DNA of 64,000 nucleotides. Origin: Lepidostoma basale. Lineage: Eukaryota > Arthropoda > Insecta > Trichoptera > Lepidostomatidae. The stretch is from positions 1,364,001 to 1,428,000 of the forward strand of contig JAHDVF020000010.1 of NCBI GenBank assembly GCA_022606425.2, given 5' to 3'. How positions within the stretch are numbered: the stretch's first letter is position 1; every line of letters begins with the position of its first letter. The notes under the pieces were generated by a model that made no database searches, was not told where the DNA came from, and saw only the letters and a list, made by a program, of their open reading frames with translations. Made by a program: the position numbers and the translations under genes. Of this stretch, positions 10,215-20,744 are shown piece after piece.

Positions 10215-10285
10215 GACAGAGAGTTTTATTATTTTGTTGTATAGCTACATTAATTACATAATTACAGCGCGAGCCAAATCTATGA
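10215..10285 (-). mobile_element. SINE-A tail fragment
   Basis: The minus strand carries GATTTGGCTCGCGCTGTAAT and ACAACAAAATAATA, the same 3' extension seen on SINE-A at 2140 and 28520. Confidence 0.6.
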
Positions 10286-11165
10286 AAATCAAATCAAATC
10301 AAATCAGTTTATTTCATCAACAGACATTACAAAATTAATTTTTAAGGCATCTATTGAGAACAGGTAAAAAAATATATTGTGTATAGTATACTACCAGAAA
10401 CGCATTAGAGATGGTTCGAGATTAGGAAGACAGGATACTCTCCAGGAATTAAGAGTATTTTCCTTCTAAACGCACTTTCACTAATATGAAAGACGTCGAT
10501 TTCCTGGGAGACCGCGTTTGGTCTTCCCACCGGTGTCACCAGAGGCAGGTTGGTTCTGGCGGCCGGTAGGTAAAACAATCTATGCTGCCGCTGTCGGAGA
10601 TATCTATCAGGGACAAAAAGCCGAACACACTCCAGCACGGCCGAGTTCTCGAAATATCCCCTGAGTAATCCGAAGAAATGGGTTATGGATGCCCATCTCT
10701 TCGAAGCTGCAGAGAGTTGCCCCAATCATTTTTTTGTTTTTTTTTTGTTTTTTATTTTTTTTATTTTTATTTTTTTAAAAAGACCAATACCAAGGATTTA
10801 AATCAATGATATTAGAATTTATTTTACAATCTTCAATGTGAGCAGAAAATAGCTCATTATTATGAAGAAGCAATCTGGTCGTGTCCAGGCTTGAACCCAT
10901 GTCCCCTGGATCAAGAGCCAAGCGTTTTATCCCCTAGACCACCCCAAAACCATTCCCAAAAGAAATGCCGTGGAATAGAGCCACGGATAGCTACCATACT
11001 CCCTCGTGTAGATATACCTCAGAAAAAGTTTCTGAACCCTCTCCAGCATAACGGAATATCTCGCCTCATGAGGACTCCATATCACAGAACCACTTTCGAG
11101 TCTGCTCCAAACGAGCGTTGTATAGGACTCTGAGCGCATGAGGATCCCTAATAACTCTGATAGGG
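10285..11165 (-). mobile_element. J1 jockey/CR1-like LINE, split by SINE-B
   Basis: The minus strand, 5' part (11165-10951), reads SRLESGSVIWSPHEARYSV, LFLRYIYTREYGSYPWLYST and AFLLGM. It resumes after SINE-B (10726-10405) with LLRGYFENSAVLE, FVPDRYLRQRQHRLFYLPAA and RTNLPLVTPVGRP. The 3' UTR ends in an ATCAAATCAA-type tail at 10285-10310. The two halves join in register across a short CATT duplication. Confidence 0.8.
10731..10950 (-). mobile_element. SINE-B, tRNA-derived, full length
   Basis: Minus strand 5' end: GGGGTGGTCTAGGGGATAAA (A-box region), then GGGTTCAAGCC (B box), GACACGACC, TTCTTCATAATAATGAGC, ATTGTAAAATAAATTCTAAT, and a T/A-rich 3' tail. CATT at 10727-10730 and 10951-10954 flanks it inside the J1 LINE. 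Confidence 0.85.
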
Positions 11166-11171
11166 TATATA

Positions 11172-11316
11172 GCCATCGTATTGATTCTCGTGACATGTGA
11201 TTGGTAGCCAATCTATCGCCATTTCATTCTCACGTGAATTGGTTGCCGGGAATCAAACCCGGGAACTTTGATGTGGCAGTCAAAGCACTTACCACTTGGC
11301 CACGAAAGTGCATGCT
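11172..11316 (-). mobile_element. SINE-A, internally deleted
   Basis: Tail ATTGATTCTCGTGACATGTG, inverted AATGGCGATAGATTGGCTAC, then a jump to GGTTTGATTCC (B box) and GTGGCCAAGTGGTAAG (A box). About 35 bp between ACGTGA and the B box are missing relative to 27128-27365. Confidence 0.8.
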
Positions 11317-11317
11317 A

Positions 11318-11430
11318 CGACCGGATTCCTTCTTCATAATAAGCTATTTTCTGCTCATATTAAAGATTGTAAAATAAATTCTAATATCATTGATTTAAAT
11401 CTTTGGTGTTAGGTAGTCTTTTTTTTTAAT
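11318..11430 (+). mobile_element. SINE-B, 5'-truncated
   Basis: CGACCGGATTCCTTCTTCAT, ATTTTCTGCTCATATTAAAG, ATTCTAATATCATTGATTTA, then a T-rich end. Begins just 3' of the B box. Confidence 0.8.
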
Positions 11431-11767
11431 TACAATATAATCTTAATACATTTTCGAAGGTCATTCCAGTTTACTTCATCCATCAGAGATATCTGTTTTT
11501 CTGAAGATTTGTTAATATTTCATTATTTACATACGGCCATCTCGGCTGCTGTCCGGCCGGATGTGTTCCAGTAACTTGAGTTAAATCTTCTAAATTTGTT
11601 CCGCATTATAAATTTGTTTATCTTTTTTTTATTTCCGCAATAAATTAAGATATTTCAGATAAGCAAATGAGATATTTTCTTAAATCTACCACCCATGTCG
11701 AATGTACCCATCAAACGTTGATTATTGACTCGAATGGACCGATATTTTAAATTTCTCAGTGCAAATG

Positions 11768-11905
11768 TATAATAATAATAATAATATTAATTATTATAAT
11801 AATAATAATAATAATAATAATTATAATAATATGCTAACTTTAAAGCACCATTTTTGGGATATAATCACCTCAAGGGCGCATTAAGACATGTTTTAAATCT
11901 AAAAG
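11768..11905 (-). mobile_element. C1 LINE 3' end
   Basis: Inverted (ATT)n tail at 11768-11832, then CTTTAAAGCACCATTTTT and CACCTCAAGGGCGC, the 3' UTR signature shared with 13540, 45130, 49235 and 50905. Confidence 0.7.
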
Positions 11906-11907
11906 TC

Positions 11908-12128
11908 TTAACACATTAACTACCAAAAGCCGACTAGTCGGCAATTCGCGTTGAACCGTATAGACCAAAAACCGATTAGTCGGTTTTTCTACCCTATTGC
12001 TACTGGAAATGACTCTCGCAATTACGTTAATAACTACATATATCAATTTTAAATTTCAACTATTCATTTAAAAAATTTAAATGATCAAACCTAAATTTTT
12101 AAAAATTTGTTGGTAAATAAAGTGTTAA
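11908..12128. mobile_element. piggyBac-like MITE (TTAA)
   Basis: TTAACACATTAACTACCA at the left; the right end inverted reads TTAACACTTTATTTACCA. TTAA at both edges fits the piggyBac target duplication. Internal palindromes CCGACTAGTCGG and CCGATTAGTCGG sit near the left end. No transposase. Confidence 0.7.
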
Positions 12129-12184
12129 TATGGACGCTGAACGTCAATATAAGCTCGATCGGTATAAGCTGGTACCAAAAAAAC

Positions 12185-12800
12185 TAAGTAACTAACCATC
12201 ACGCCGTTTCTCCGGAGGGGTAGGCAGAGGGGATGGACCACCACACTGTTCTATAATGCGTAACTCTCCGGCCACTTCAACATTCACACACCATGACACG
12301 CACGCTCGTCGATTGTTCCGATTTCTAACATGGCCGCCCTTCAATAATCGATTAATTTGGTCATGCCATGTCTTCCTTCGCATTTTTCTAGATCTTTTTC
12401 CATTCACAAGACTTGTATATATTATTTAAACCATTCTACCCTCATCCTTTCGTTCCATATGTCCAAAGCATAGTAATGGCCCTTTCTTAATTTTATTTAG
12501 AAACCATTCATCCGTCTACCAATTCTTTCTAACTTCTCCTTTTAGAATTCTATCATACATTGTTTTAACAAATTCTTCTTAATGCTCTCATTTTTACGAC
12601 ATTTAGCCTATTTCAAACTTCTTTTGACAGCTCTAAGCTTCACTTCCACTAGAACGCCATTGTGCCCTGCATCTGAACTTCAGTCGATAAATTTATATTT
12701 GCAGTGATGATTTTGATTGCGCCTTTTATTTTGTTTCCAGCACCAACCCTTCTTTCGATCTCTTTCTCCAGTTTTCCTCCCTTGTAAACATGAATCCTAA
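12185..12800 (-). mobile_element. L1 fragment
   Basis: Minus strand 3' end with CGGAGAAACGGCGTGATGG and TTAGTTACTTAG. Encodes NGKRSRKMRRKTWHDQINRL and LLKGGHVRNRNNRRACVS in one open stretch, then more degenerate MYGSE/RRVGAG-type sequence to about 12800. Confidence 0.85.
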
Positions 12801-12929
12801 ACAAATAAATAATTTCGCTAATACCATTCCATTTTCATTAAAACTTTTTTTATGTATCGTTTTACTTGTTGAATGATAAGAACACCATTAAAGGCTATCT
12901 CAAATCACTTATAAGAACAGTCCTGCTTT

Positions 12930-13130
12930 CGAATCATTATTCAAATTGTCAAAACCAAAGATATGTTCAGCAAATCAGCCCTAAAATTGCGAACTCGGTT
13001 GCCATTAGTAACCGTTTGCATGTTCTAATTTTTAAATCATTTTTCATTGTCTCTCATTGGACGCAGTCTGTCATCCCCAGACTGTCAGCTGTTCCCTTAG
13101 CAACTTGACGTAATTAATGATGACACACTT
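12930..13130. other. Unique moderate-GC segment
   Basis: Non-repetitive, with no domain in the 80-codon plus frame. Possible conserved non-coding DNA. Confidence 0.3.
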
Positions 13131-13539
13131 TCTTACCGCAAACTTTTGACCATATTCTACACAAACTTAATCAATATCCATTAATAGACGTCCCATGTGG
13201 GAAAGAGATAGCCCAATTCAACAATCAAAGGTAAATATGAGACAGTGCTCATTTTCTTCAAAAACTCTGTCGTGTTCTTATTTTAAACTTGCGGAAACCA
13301 TTAATCTAACGTTCAAAATATGTCCTTTCGGCCGGGCCACTGGCCTATTATGCAATTTTTTGTGTGGTTTTGGGTTTGGGTTCCACAGGGTAGTTGAAAA
13401 AAAATTCATCATTCGCTTAATTTTTTAAATGCACTTTACAAATTATTATTACTCTTGGATAAATTCGAGCGAATTTCTTTTGTTTAGAATTTTTTGCGTG
13501 TATGAATGTGGAGGAAGCTAGAGAAGTGTCAGGATAGGG

Positions 13540-14030
13540 TAATATATAATAATAATAATAAATTGAATAATTTATAGAGCGCCATTTTTATGAATTACTC
13601 ATCTTAAGGGCGCTGTAAAAATGCTCCGTTTTATGAACTAGTTAAAAATAAACATATTTAGAATGAGGGCTGCACCCAACGCGGCCGATCAACCCGTCTT
13701 ATCAAGAAATGATAATTTGAAAAGGTGCATTTTGAGTCTGGATCTAAACTCTGACTGATTCTTCAATGCACTTAAGGTCTGCTGGAAGATTGTTCCAGGC
13801 TGAAGGGCCGGCTACCGCGAAGGCTCGGTCACCAAAGTTTGTGCTAGGACAGCGTTTTGGCACAGTTAATCTACCGATCGCAGAAGTCTTAGCTGATCGC
13901 AATGTAGACTGTCTGGCATTCAGGTTCTCGTTGATACAGAGTTCAGATAAATAAGCTGGTGCCATATCATGCAACGCCTTGTAAACCGTCCAGCAGTGGA
14001 GCTCCTCAAGATGCTGTGTTATGTGTGGTG
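13540..14030 (-). mobile_element. C1 CR1-like LINE, C-terminus plus 3' UTR
   Basis: Minus frame: HITQHLEELHCWTVYKAL, MAPAYLSELC, NARQSTLRSA, then FGDRAFAVAGPSAWNNLPA. The last is the conserved CR1/jockey C-terminal box. The 3' UTR has GCGCCCTTAAGATGAG and ends in an (ATT)n run at 13548-13560. Confidence 0.85.
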
Positions 14031-14310
14031 GTTCATTCTCTCTGCCTACCCCTGCGGGGAAACGTTTTGGTTTGTGATGGTTTGTTATTGTTATTAAAAA
14101 CACTGAAAAAATGTGCCAAGACCAAATTAATCTAATTTTAAATGTCATCAAGATAATCGTGTTAGATGTCAGAATAGACGTGCGTGTATGATCGCGTGAA
14201 GGAAACTAAATAAATGAGTCAGGATAGAAAAGTGTGTCTGTTTATTCTCTCTACCTATCCTTCCGGGAAAAGGCGTGATGGTTTGTTGTGGTTGTTGGTG
14301 CTTTTATTTA
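14030..14310 (+). mobile_element. Two L1 3' ends with TTG-type tails
   Basis: 14030-14095 has TTCTCTCTGCCTACCCCTGC, then GATGGTTTGTTATTG. 14110-14310 has AAATTAATC, GACGTGCGTGTATGAT, CTATCCTTCCGGG and GGCGTGATGGTTTGTTG. The usual TTAG tail is replaced by TTGTT repeats, as at 42070, suggesting an L1 subfamily. Confidence 0.7.
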
Positions 14311-14399
14311 TTTTTTTTAATTCACGAATTTGTTAAAGGCTTATTTCGCAATAGTAATTAACAAAATACAACAAAAGAATTTCTAGATCTTATGTCTAC

Positions 14400-14655
14400 C
14401 AAGTTATTCAACAAACATCTGGGCTGGTCATGTGTGTCGACGGGATGGTGGAAGATGGAACCAGAGGGTTACTGAATGGAGGCAAAGATTGGGCCGGAGA
14501 AGTGTCGGGAGACAGTCTACCAGATGGAGTGATGATATTGTGCGGACGGCAGGAAGACCCTGGAGAACACTGGCGAGAGGCCGAGAGAGATGGCGTGGGG
14601 GTGGAGATGCTTACGTCTAGCAGTGGATGGAGACAAGCAGACGAAGAAAACATTT
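14400..14655 (+). mobile_element. L3-like LINE C-terminal fragment
   Basis: Reads GHVCRRDGGRWNQRVTEWRQ, RSVGRQSTRWSDDIVRTAG, RPWRTLARGRERWR, then DAYV and a stop. This is the basic, tryptophan-studded C-terminus of insect RTE-like LINE proteins. Confidence 0.75.
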
Positions 14656-15125
14656 TAGAAAACAGAAACTATATTCATTATATTTTTCATTATTTGACGT
14701 GAATGACGTGAAATTATTTCATTGTTTGCTTATTCGAAACTGTTAATATTCAAAATTTTCACCATAATAACAAATGTAAAATGCTTACACTATTATGATA
14801 TACCTGTATTTTACGAATAAGTTCAAAAGTGTAAAAAACGTTTGTGTTCACCCTGTTACGTAAAGGTATAAATTAGACATTCTGTAACCTGTTCCCACAA
14901 ACCGACACTCTGACATCTTATTCGGTACATTTATTTGTTCATTTCAATGGCTACTGGGAATATAAAAATTCGAAGTGTATTCGCTTTATACATAGGTACA
15001 TACGATATTTGGGTGTATATGTTAGTGTATATAAAATTATATCTTATGTATACCATATTCTAAATAATGAAATATAGGAACCAATCATTATTTTTGTAAT
15101 ATTTTATGCTACGTATATAATTTCA

Positions 15126-15965
15126 TAAATGGAGAATTGAAATTGCACGAGCTGCATTTAATAAAATGAGAACATTATTTTGCAACGATAATCTTAACTT
15201 GAAACTCCGACAAAGATGTTATAATGTTATATATGGTGATAGTACACCCGATCTTTAAGATCTCCTAAATAAAAATGATATAGCAGGAGAGGATCTGGGC
15301 TTAAAAATCAACATTAAGAAGACCAAATGGATGACATTTGGGCGACTTAACTATTCTTCATCCACTCTGCAACTGAATGGTGCGAATTGAAATGGTCGAC
15401 TAATTTCAATACCTTGGCAGCATTATCACTAAAACGCTTGACCCGGACATTGAAATAAAATGCAGAATTGAAGTTGCACGAGCTGCATTTAATAAAATGA
15501 GAACATTATTTTGAAACGATAGTCTTAACTTGAAACCCCGACAAAGAATGATTATATGTTATATATGGGTTCTACTATATCGCTGCGAAACCTGGACTCT
15601 CAAAGTGAATGTAATGAACTGGTTGGATGCGTTCGAGATGTGGATATACCGCAGAATGCTCCGTATACCGTGGACCGATAGGGTCAGTAATGCAGACGTA
15701 CTACAGAGAGCCAGGACCAATAGGAAGCTATTGTCGAGTGTGAAAATTAGAAAGGTCTCATATTTGGGTCATGTGCTAAGGGGAGAGATAATAAAGTGGA
15801 GGAACGTCGGGGAGTTGGTAGAAGGCAGCTGTCCTGGCTGCGGAACATAAAAGAGTGGACACGAATTACAAGAGTTCAGACTGGCGCAGGACAGAGATGT
15901 CTTTGCTGCAGTGATCGCCAATGTTCGGGTGGAACTGACACGGCACCGGAAGAAAAAGATATTAT
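15126..15965 (+). mobile_element. L2 copy with internal duplication
   Basis: 15530-15850 encodes LLYRCETWTLKVNVMN, EMWIYRRMLRIPWTD and SYLGHVLRGE (RT thumb/connection region). The ~115-bp stretch 15126-15245 is repeated at 15460-15575, with the KTKWMTFGRL region (15318-15345) between them. The 3' end CGCCAATGTTCGG, CGGCACCGGAAGAAAAAG is at 15912-15958. Confidence 0.85.
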
Positions 15966-16504
15966 TTAAACTATCTAGATAACTAAACATTGCTATTTAA
16001 TATTTATTAATACATTTTTAACGCATTTTTCGGTAATGTTTTAAGTAATAAATAAATATTTTTACTTAGGTACGTTCAAGTTCCTTATCCTTAGGTTTAG
16101 TGAAAGGGGTAATAAAAATACTTATTTCACTACAACGGCACTTTTTTACAGTTAAAAACTACCAATCTAAAAACCGTCTATAAAATGGAACAAAATAAAA
16201 AATCCCGTTTTTTACTATTTAAGGAAATATTTTCTACCCTTTCCTCAATCTTTTCTTATTGTTAATACTTTCATTTTTAAAGTGACAGTGGTTGGTTATT
16301 GTCTAAATGTAATGTCATAGAACATGCAGCTTTTCTATGCAATCGTGTTGTCATTGTTAACGGTATTCCATATTGTTACGAGCCTTAACTTTCACCATTT
16401 CAAGGTAAAAGTCGGGAAGAAATTACCCCTTTACTGTATGTTTTATTATATGATAAAAATCAGTAGGTACTGTTGTAAGTTAACGGTTTAAACCTTTAAA
16501 ATTA

Positions 16505-17010
16505 GAATCTAACCATTACGCCGTTTCCTCGGAGTGGGCAGAGAGGATGGAACGCTGCATTGTTCTATATATTGACATTACTCTCGAGCCTTCTTCACTT
16601 TCACACCCCGTGACAACCACGCTCGTCGATTGTTTCTATTTCGAACATGGCCGCTTTTCAGTAATTGATTAATTTGGTCATAACATGTCTTCCTTGAACT
16701 TCCTCGGCTTCTTTTTTCTATTCACCATTCTTACCTCATCTTCCACCATCATCTTAATTTTATTGATGCATTTATCCGCCTTACATTCCTTTCTAACTTC
16801 CTCATTAGGTATTCTATCATACATTGTTTTTCCGCACGTTTTTTTTAGTTGCCTCATTTCTACGGCATTTATCCTACTTTCATCCTTATTTGCCAACTCC
16901 AAGCTTTACATCCATACACAAGGGTCAGAACTATTAATAAATTCGAAAGATTTCAATTTTCAGTAATGACTTTGAATGCACAATTTATTTGGTTTGCAGC
17001 TCCAACCCTT
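16505..17010 (-). mobile_element. L1 fragment
   Basis: Minus frames carry ESRINAVEMRQLKKTCGKTM, YDRIPNEEVRKECKAD and MVNRKKKPRKFKEDM. The 3' end has CGGCGTAATGGTTAG. One internal deletion near the GHM block. Confidence 0.8.
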
Positions 17011-17154
17011 TGAAAATGAAAATTTCAAAAATACATGTTAATAATAATTAATCTAAAGATTTTACTGAAATCGCTTTATGAAAGTTCATTTTAAATAATA
17101 ATTAAATAATAATAAAACGTTGTTTTTCAATAACTGCTTCCACTATTGTCTTTA

Positions 17155-17215
17155 TTTTCGACACGGACCGGTTTCGCCAGACTGGTCTTAAAGTTATTGG
17201 TTATTAAAGAACATC
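17155..17215 (-). repeat. Hairpin with hammerhead-like motif
   Basis: Minus strand: TTTAAGACCAGTCTGGCG, then GAAACCGGTCCG. A CCAG/CTGG stem precedes GAAAC-CG-GTC. Similar in design to Fold-C but lacks CTGA. Confidence 0.4.
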
Positions 17216-17255
17216 GTTTAGGTATCACAATATGTTATGGGTAATACTAACCTGT

Positions 17256-17430
17256 TTAAATGAAGAACCCAGCAACGTTTTCAAAGATTGTGATGCACCC
17301 GACTATCGAAGGCCGTTGACAACCAGGAGGACCAGCAAAGAGATGGAGATAAGGTTGGACGTCTTCATCAAAGGACCAAGAATAATCCTGTCGAAACAGA
17401 TCACAAGATCTGAAAAAAAATAAGAAGAAT
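17256..17430 (+). mobile_element. L4-type LINE C-terminal fragment
   Basis: DCDAPDYRRPLTTRRTSKEM, EIRLDVFIKGPR, ending in lysine codons. Homologous to the minus copy at 6740-6985. Confidence 0.65.
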
Positions 17431-17604
17431 TGGGAAATGGTATTTGAAAATGTTGAATATGAAATATTTAACTTTTTAAAATAATTAGGCTGTTTGGTGA
17501 GTCTAATACACATTTATACTGGATCCAAACTTCCACGTTCAAGCAGGATTAAGTGTAATCATAAAATAAATATCATAATCATAAAAGAAAAGGGATAATT
17601 TTAG

Positions 17605-17695
17605 TCCACTCTGCTGAGATAAAAATGCTAAGATGGATGTAGGCGTCGCAAGGCTGGATCACATTAGAAATGAACACGCCAGGGACATCTGCAAT
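17605..17695 (+). mobile_element. L7 LINE fragment
   Basis: Reads AEIKMLRWM, then GVARLDHIRNEHARD-like sequence across a frameshift, matching 48540-48875. Confidence 0.6.
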
Positions 17696-17819
17696 CTTCC
17701 CCATTTAATCTTCTTTTATTCTTCAGATGCAATCCTGGGAATTGTTTGGCTGCAAAGCTCTGTATCTCTTTCTCCACTCGCCTAGGTCTTCATCAATCCT
17801 CTTTAGATCTGTATTGTAA

Positions 17820-18170
17820 ATACATTCTAGTGGCAGTGGCATGAAGCCAACCTCCAAAGGACTAATATAGATAGTGAATGCTTAGAAGAGACTATAGAAG
17901 ACAGACCCAGGTGGAGAATAACAGTACACAAAGAATCATAGGACTTTGAAGCACAGCGCAGAGACGACGCCGCGCCGCAGAGAGTAGGAGGAGGAGAAAG
18001 GGGAGACCATCGGGAGACGGTGGCGTTTTTACTGCCAACGCCTTCCCCTGCCCTAGATGCCCCAGAATTTGTGGGTCCAAGATTGGGATCTTTGGCCTCA
18101 TACGGACCCACAACCATGAATGACAGTCTTCCTCAGACACGAGAGACAGTCGATGATGATGACGGTCCAT
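17820..18170 (+). mobile_element. L8 LINE 3' end with C-terminal C2H2 tail
   Basis: One frame ends FPCPRCPRICGSKIGIFGLI, RTHNHE, stop (C-x2-C...H-x-H pattern). Such a zinc-binding tail is common at the end of insect LINE RT proteins. Upstream EDRPRWRITVHKES-like sequence fits. The tail has GATGATGAT. Confidence 0.7.
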
Positions 18171-18179
18171 AACGTGGCA

Positions 18180-18410
18180 TATTTGCTCCAGCTACTCTCA
18201 GCGAGTATAATCTCTGCTAAACGATCCCCCAATATTTGCTTCATTATATTTTCCAGGAGATTTTCATGTCGCAGCTTTTGACCTATCAATTTTGAACATC
18301 TTTCCAATAAAGTGTTAGACATGTGCCTGCTTTCATCGATCTTGCTGAGAATCTCGTCTTTTTTAAGGTGAGCCTTCACTAGAAAAGCAGATGAGCTGAA
18401 GCCGAGTCCC
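18180..18410 (-). pseudogene. Unassigned open segment between TE fragments
   Basis: The minus frame is open from 18454 through about 18185. It is rich in Lys/Leu/Glu (KAHLKKDEILSKIDESRH, LLERCSKLIGQKLRHENLL) with likely helix or coiled-coil character. No family recognised. Flanked by the L8 tail and a SINE-A tail, so it is probably part of an unknown element's protein. Confidence 0.35.
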
Positions 18411-18414
18411 AGGT

Positions 18415-18515
18415 TTCCACACTGTTTTGGTCTGGTGTAGAAATCACGTGACAATAAAAAAGGCGATATATTAGCGATCTATCACGAGTTCAGAGAATCA
18501 ATATATTACATTTAA
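18415..18515 (+). mobile_element. SINE-A 3' fragment
   Basis: TTTTGGTCTGGTGTAGAAAT, CACGTGACAATAAAAAAGGC, GATATATTAGCGATCTATC and GAATCAATATATTA match the 3' half of SINE-A. Confidence 0.75.
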
Positions 18516-18519
18516 AAAA

Positions 18520-19035
18520 AAGTATACAATAATGACTGCTGAGCTTCAGAGGAGAATCGGTCTTGGGTGGGCGGCATATGGCAATCTAAAGGAGTTCTTT
18601 AATAGTAAGATTCCACTATATTTGAAACGCAAAATGTATAATCAATGCGTACTCCCAGTACTGACATATGGAGCAAAAACGCTAACCCTCACCAAGTCGA
18701 CCATAAGGAGACTCCGTGTAGCACAGAGGAAACACGAAAGAGCCATGCTACACGTAAGACTCTCAGACCGGATAAGAAATTCTGAAATACGTAGAAGGTC
18801 GGGAGTAACAGATGTCGTCGCAAGAGTAGCGAAGCTTAAATGGTCATTTGCGGGACATGTTACCAGATTGGTAGACGATAGATGGACCAGAAGAGTGGTA
18901 GAGTGGAGACCCCCGATGACATTAGAAGAATTGCTGGCGATTGGATGCAAAAGGCACAAGACAGGGATACGTGGAGAAGTATGGAGGAGGCCTATGTCCA
19001 GCAGTGGACGACAACGGCTGTCAAAGTAAGTAAAT
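18520..19035 (+). mobile_element. L3 LINE C-terminal region
   Basis: A 165-codon frame (18532-19026) opens ELQRRIGLGWAAYGNL and continues YNQCVLPVLTYGAKTLTL, SDRIRNSEIRRRSGVTDV and LKWSFAGHVTRL. It then shifts frame into RDTWRSMEEAYVQQWTTTA. This is the RT connection and C-terminal region downstream of the catalytic core, which is missing (5' truncation). Confidence 0.85.
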
Positions 19036-19139
19036 ATACAATAATTTGGTTCAATCGACCACTTATATACAAAAAAAAACTATTTCAAATTACTTAACTA
19101 GTGCCGAAATCATTCAATAAATAAACCAACCAGCCTTTG

Positions 19140-19470
19140 TTCTATTTCTCTTTACGATACAAGCTACACATACTCGTTTTCTTTATGTTTTACGCCTAAA
19201 ATAGGTTCGCGTATAGAAGACCAAACACTTTTCTCTCCGCGAGATTTCCCAAGCAATAAAGCAAATAAACTATTCTTGGGCCGAACAAATATCCAAACTC
19301 TACCCAATTTCAATTTCCTTCAAAATCCTCTTTATTGCCCTATACGATAGAGATCGCGGCCGGGCGGGTAGGGAAGAGGGCGGGCTATACTACCCCCGCA
19401 CCTACCCAATGTTAGCTCTGATCGAATGCAATATGTAGTAAGCGGAAAATAATTACCCCACTAAAGTTTT
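19140..19470. other. Unique segment with GC-rich core
   Basis: GC-rich at 19350-19410 (GCGGCCGGGCGGG). Not repeated in the window; no supported ORF. Confidence 0.3.
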
Positions 19471-19614
19471 ATTAGCGGATCTAGAATTGAAATAATGTTT
19501 CTGAATCCTTCCATGGTTTTCTTTATGGTATAAAGAAACTTGTAAAAAATTGATAAATTTAACAGTGGAATTCTGTAATGAAAAAATTATGTTTATTTTT
19601 TATGAATAAAATAA

Positions 19615-19720
19615 TTCTTCTTCATCTTTCGGTGCCGTATCAGGTCCCCCCAACGTTGGTGATCACTGCAGCGAAGGCATATCAGTCCTGCGCCACTTAG
19701 AACAGGTTCTGAACTCTGCC
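19615..19720 (-). mobile_element. L2 3' end fragment
   Basis: Inverted CACCAACGTTGGGGGGAC, CTGATACGGCACCG and AAGATGAAGAAGAA. Confidence 0.85.
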
Positions 19721-19934
19721 TATAATCTTTATAAATCATCGTATTTTCCAATTTTGAGTTTATTTATCTAGATATGTTTCGAAGGTTTTAGATTTGAGTT
19801 GAGGTTTTCATATTTGTAAATGGGTCTACCCAATGCATAATAGTAAGTTATTAATATAATTTACATCCCTCAAATAAACTTTTAAAATCAAAACTTTACT
19901 TTTTAAAAGAGACAAAAATGAAAATCCCAGAAGC

Positions 19935-20035
19935 TAGGGATTACCAGGAAGGCCGCTGAAGAGAGATGGCTGGAGATCATCACCCCAAGACAGCTCACCG
20001 CCATAAACAGGTCATAGGACCTTAGCTAAAAAGAA
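19935..20035 (+). mobile_element. LINE C-terminal fragment, L4-like
   Basis: PGRPLKRDGWRS, HRHKQVIGP-type sequence and AAAAAGAAGAGAATAAAG. Too short for firm family assignment. Confidence 0.45.
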
Positions 20036-20039
20036 GAGA

Positions 20040-20330
20040 ATAAAGAATAAAATTAAGAAAGGGTCACTAAGATGAGGGAAGAATAGTTTAAAAGATATTT
20101 ACAAGTAGTGTGAATGGGAAAAGAAGTTGAGGAAGGCCAAGGAAGACATGGCATGACCAAATTAATCAATTACTGAAAGGCTGAAGTACGAACAATCGAC
20201 GAGCGTGCATGTCATGATGAGTGAATGTAGAAGAGGAGCGAGAATTATGCCAGGATAGAACAATGTGGCGATCCATCCTCTCTGCCTACCCCTCCGGGAA
20301 AACGGCGTGATGGTTAGTTAGTTAGTTAGA
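20040..20330 (+). mobile_element. L1 3' end
   Basis: GTCACTAAGATG, NGKRS/GRPRKTWHD block, CGACGAGCGTGCATGTCATG, GCCTACCCCTCCGGG, then GGTTAGTTAGTTAG. Frame broken. Confidence 0.85.
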
Positions 20331-20344
20331 AGAATAATAGTGGA

Positions 20345-20480
20345 TTTTGGTTCAAACCTGGACACGACCCGATTCCTTCTTTATAATAACGATCTATTTC
20401 AGCTCAGTTTGGAGATTGTATAATAAGTTCTAATAATATTGATTTAAATCATTGGCGTTAGTCTTTTTTATAAATTAAAA
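20345..20480 (+). mobile_element. SINE-B, 5'-truncated at the B box
   Basis: Starts GGTTCAAACC, then TGGACACGACCCGATTCCTT, TAAGTTCTAATAATATTGAT and a T-rich end. It directly follows the L1 (TTAG)n tail. Confidence 0.8.
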
Positions 20481-20744
20481 AATACATATAATATAACAAT
20501 TTTACTCCACCAGTTCAATTGTACAAGAAACAGATCAAAATCAAACCAGAAAAATTTAAGCATCTTCAAGAAATAAAATTGTTCTTCCAAAATTCAGGCG
20601 GGGTTTCTATGATAAACTTCCCCATTAATTTTAATTAAACAATTAAGTATACATTTAAAAAATATTACTAGTTACATATAGTTTATTTAATATATTTTAT
20701 TTTCGAGAAGTGCTAGAAGTTAGTTTTTTTAAATATAATTGTTA

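Noticed and set aside
14408..14653. Minus-strand 81-codon serine/proline-rich ORF
   Set aside because: Antisense of the L3-like C-terminus on the plus strand.
17827..18170. Minus-strand ORFs of 92-96 codons
   Set aside because: Antisense to the L8 LINE tail, whose plus-strand C2H2 ending is convincing.
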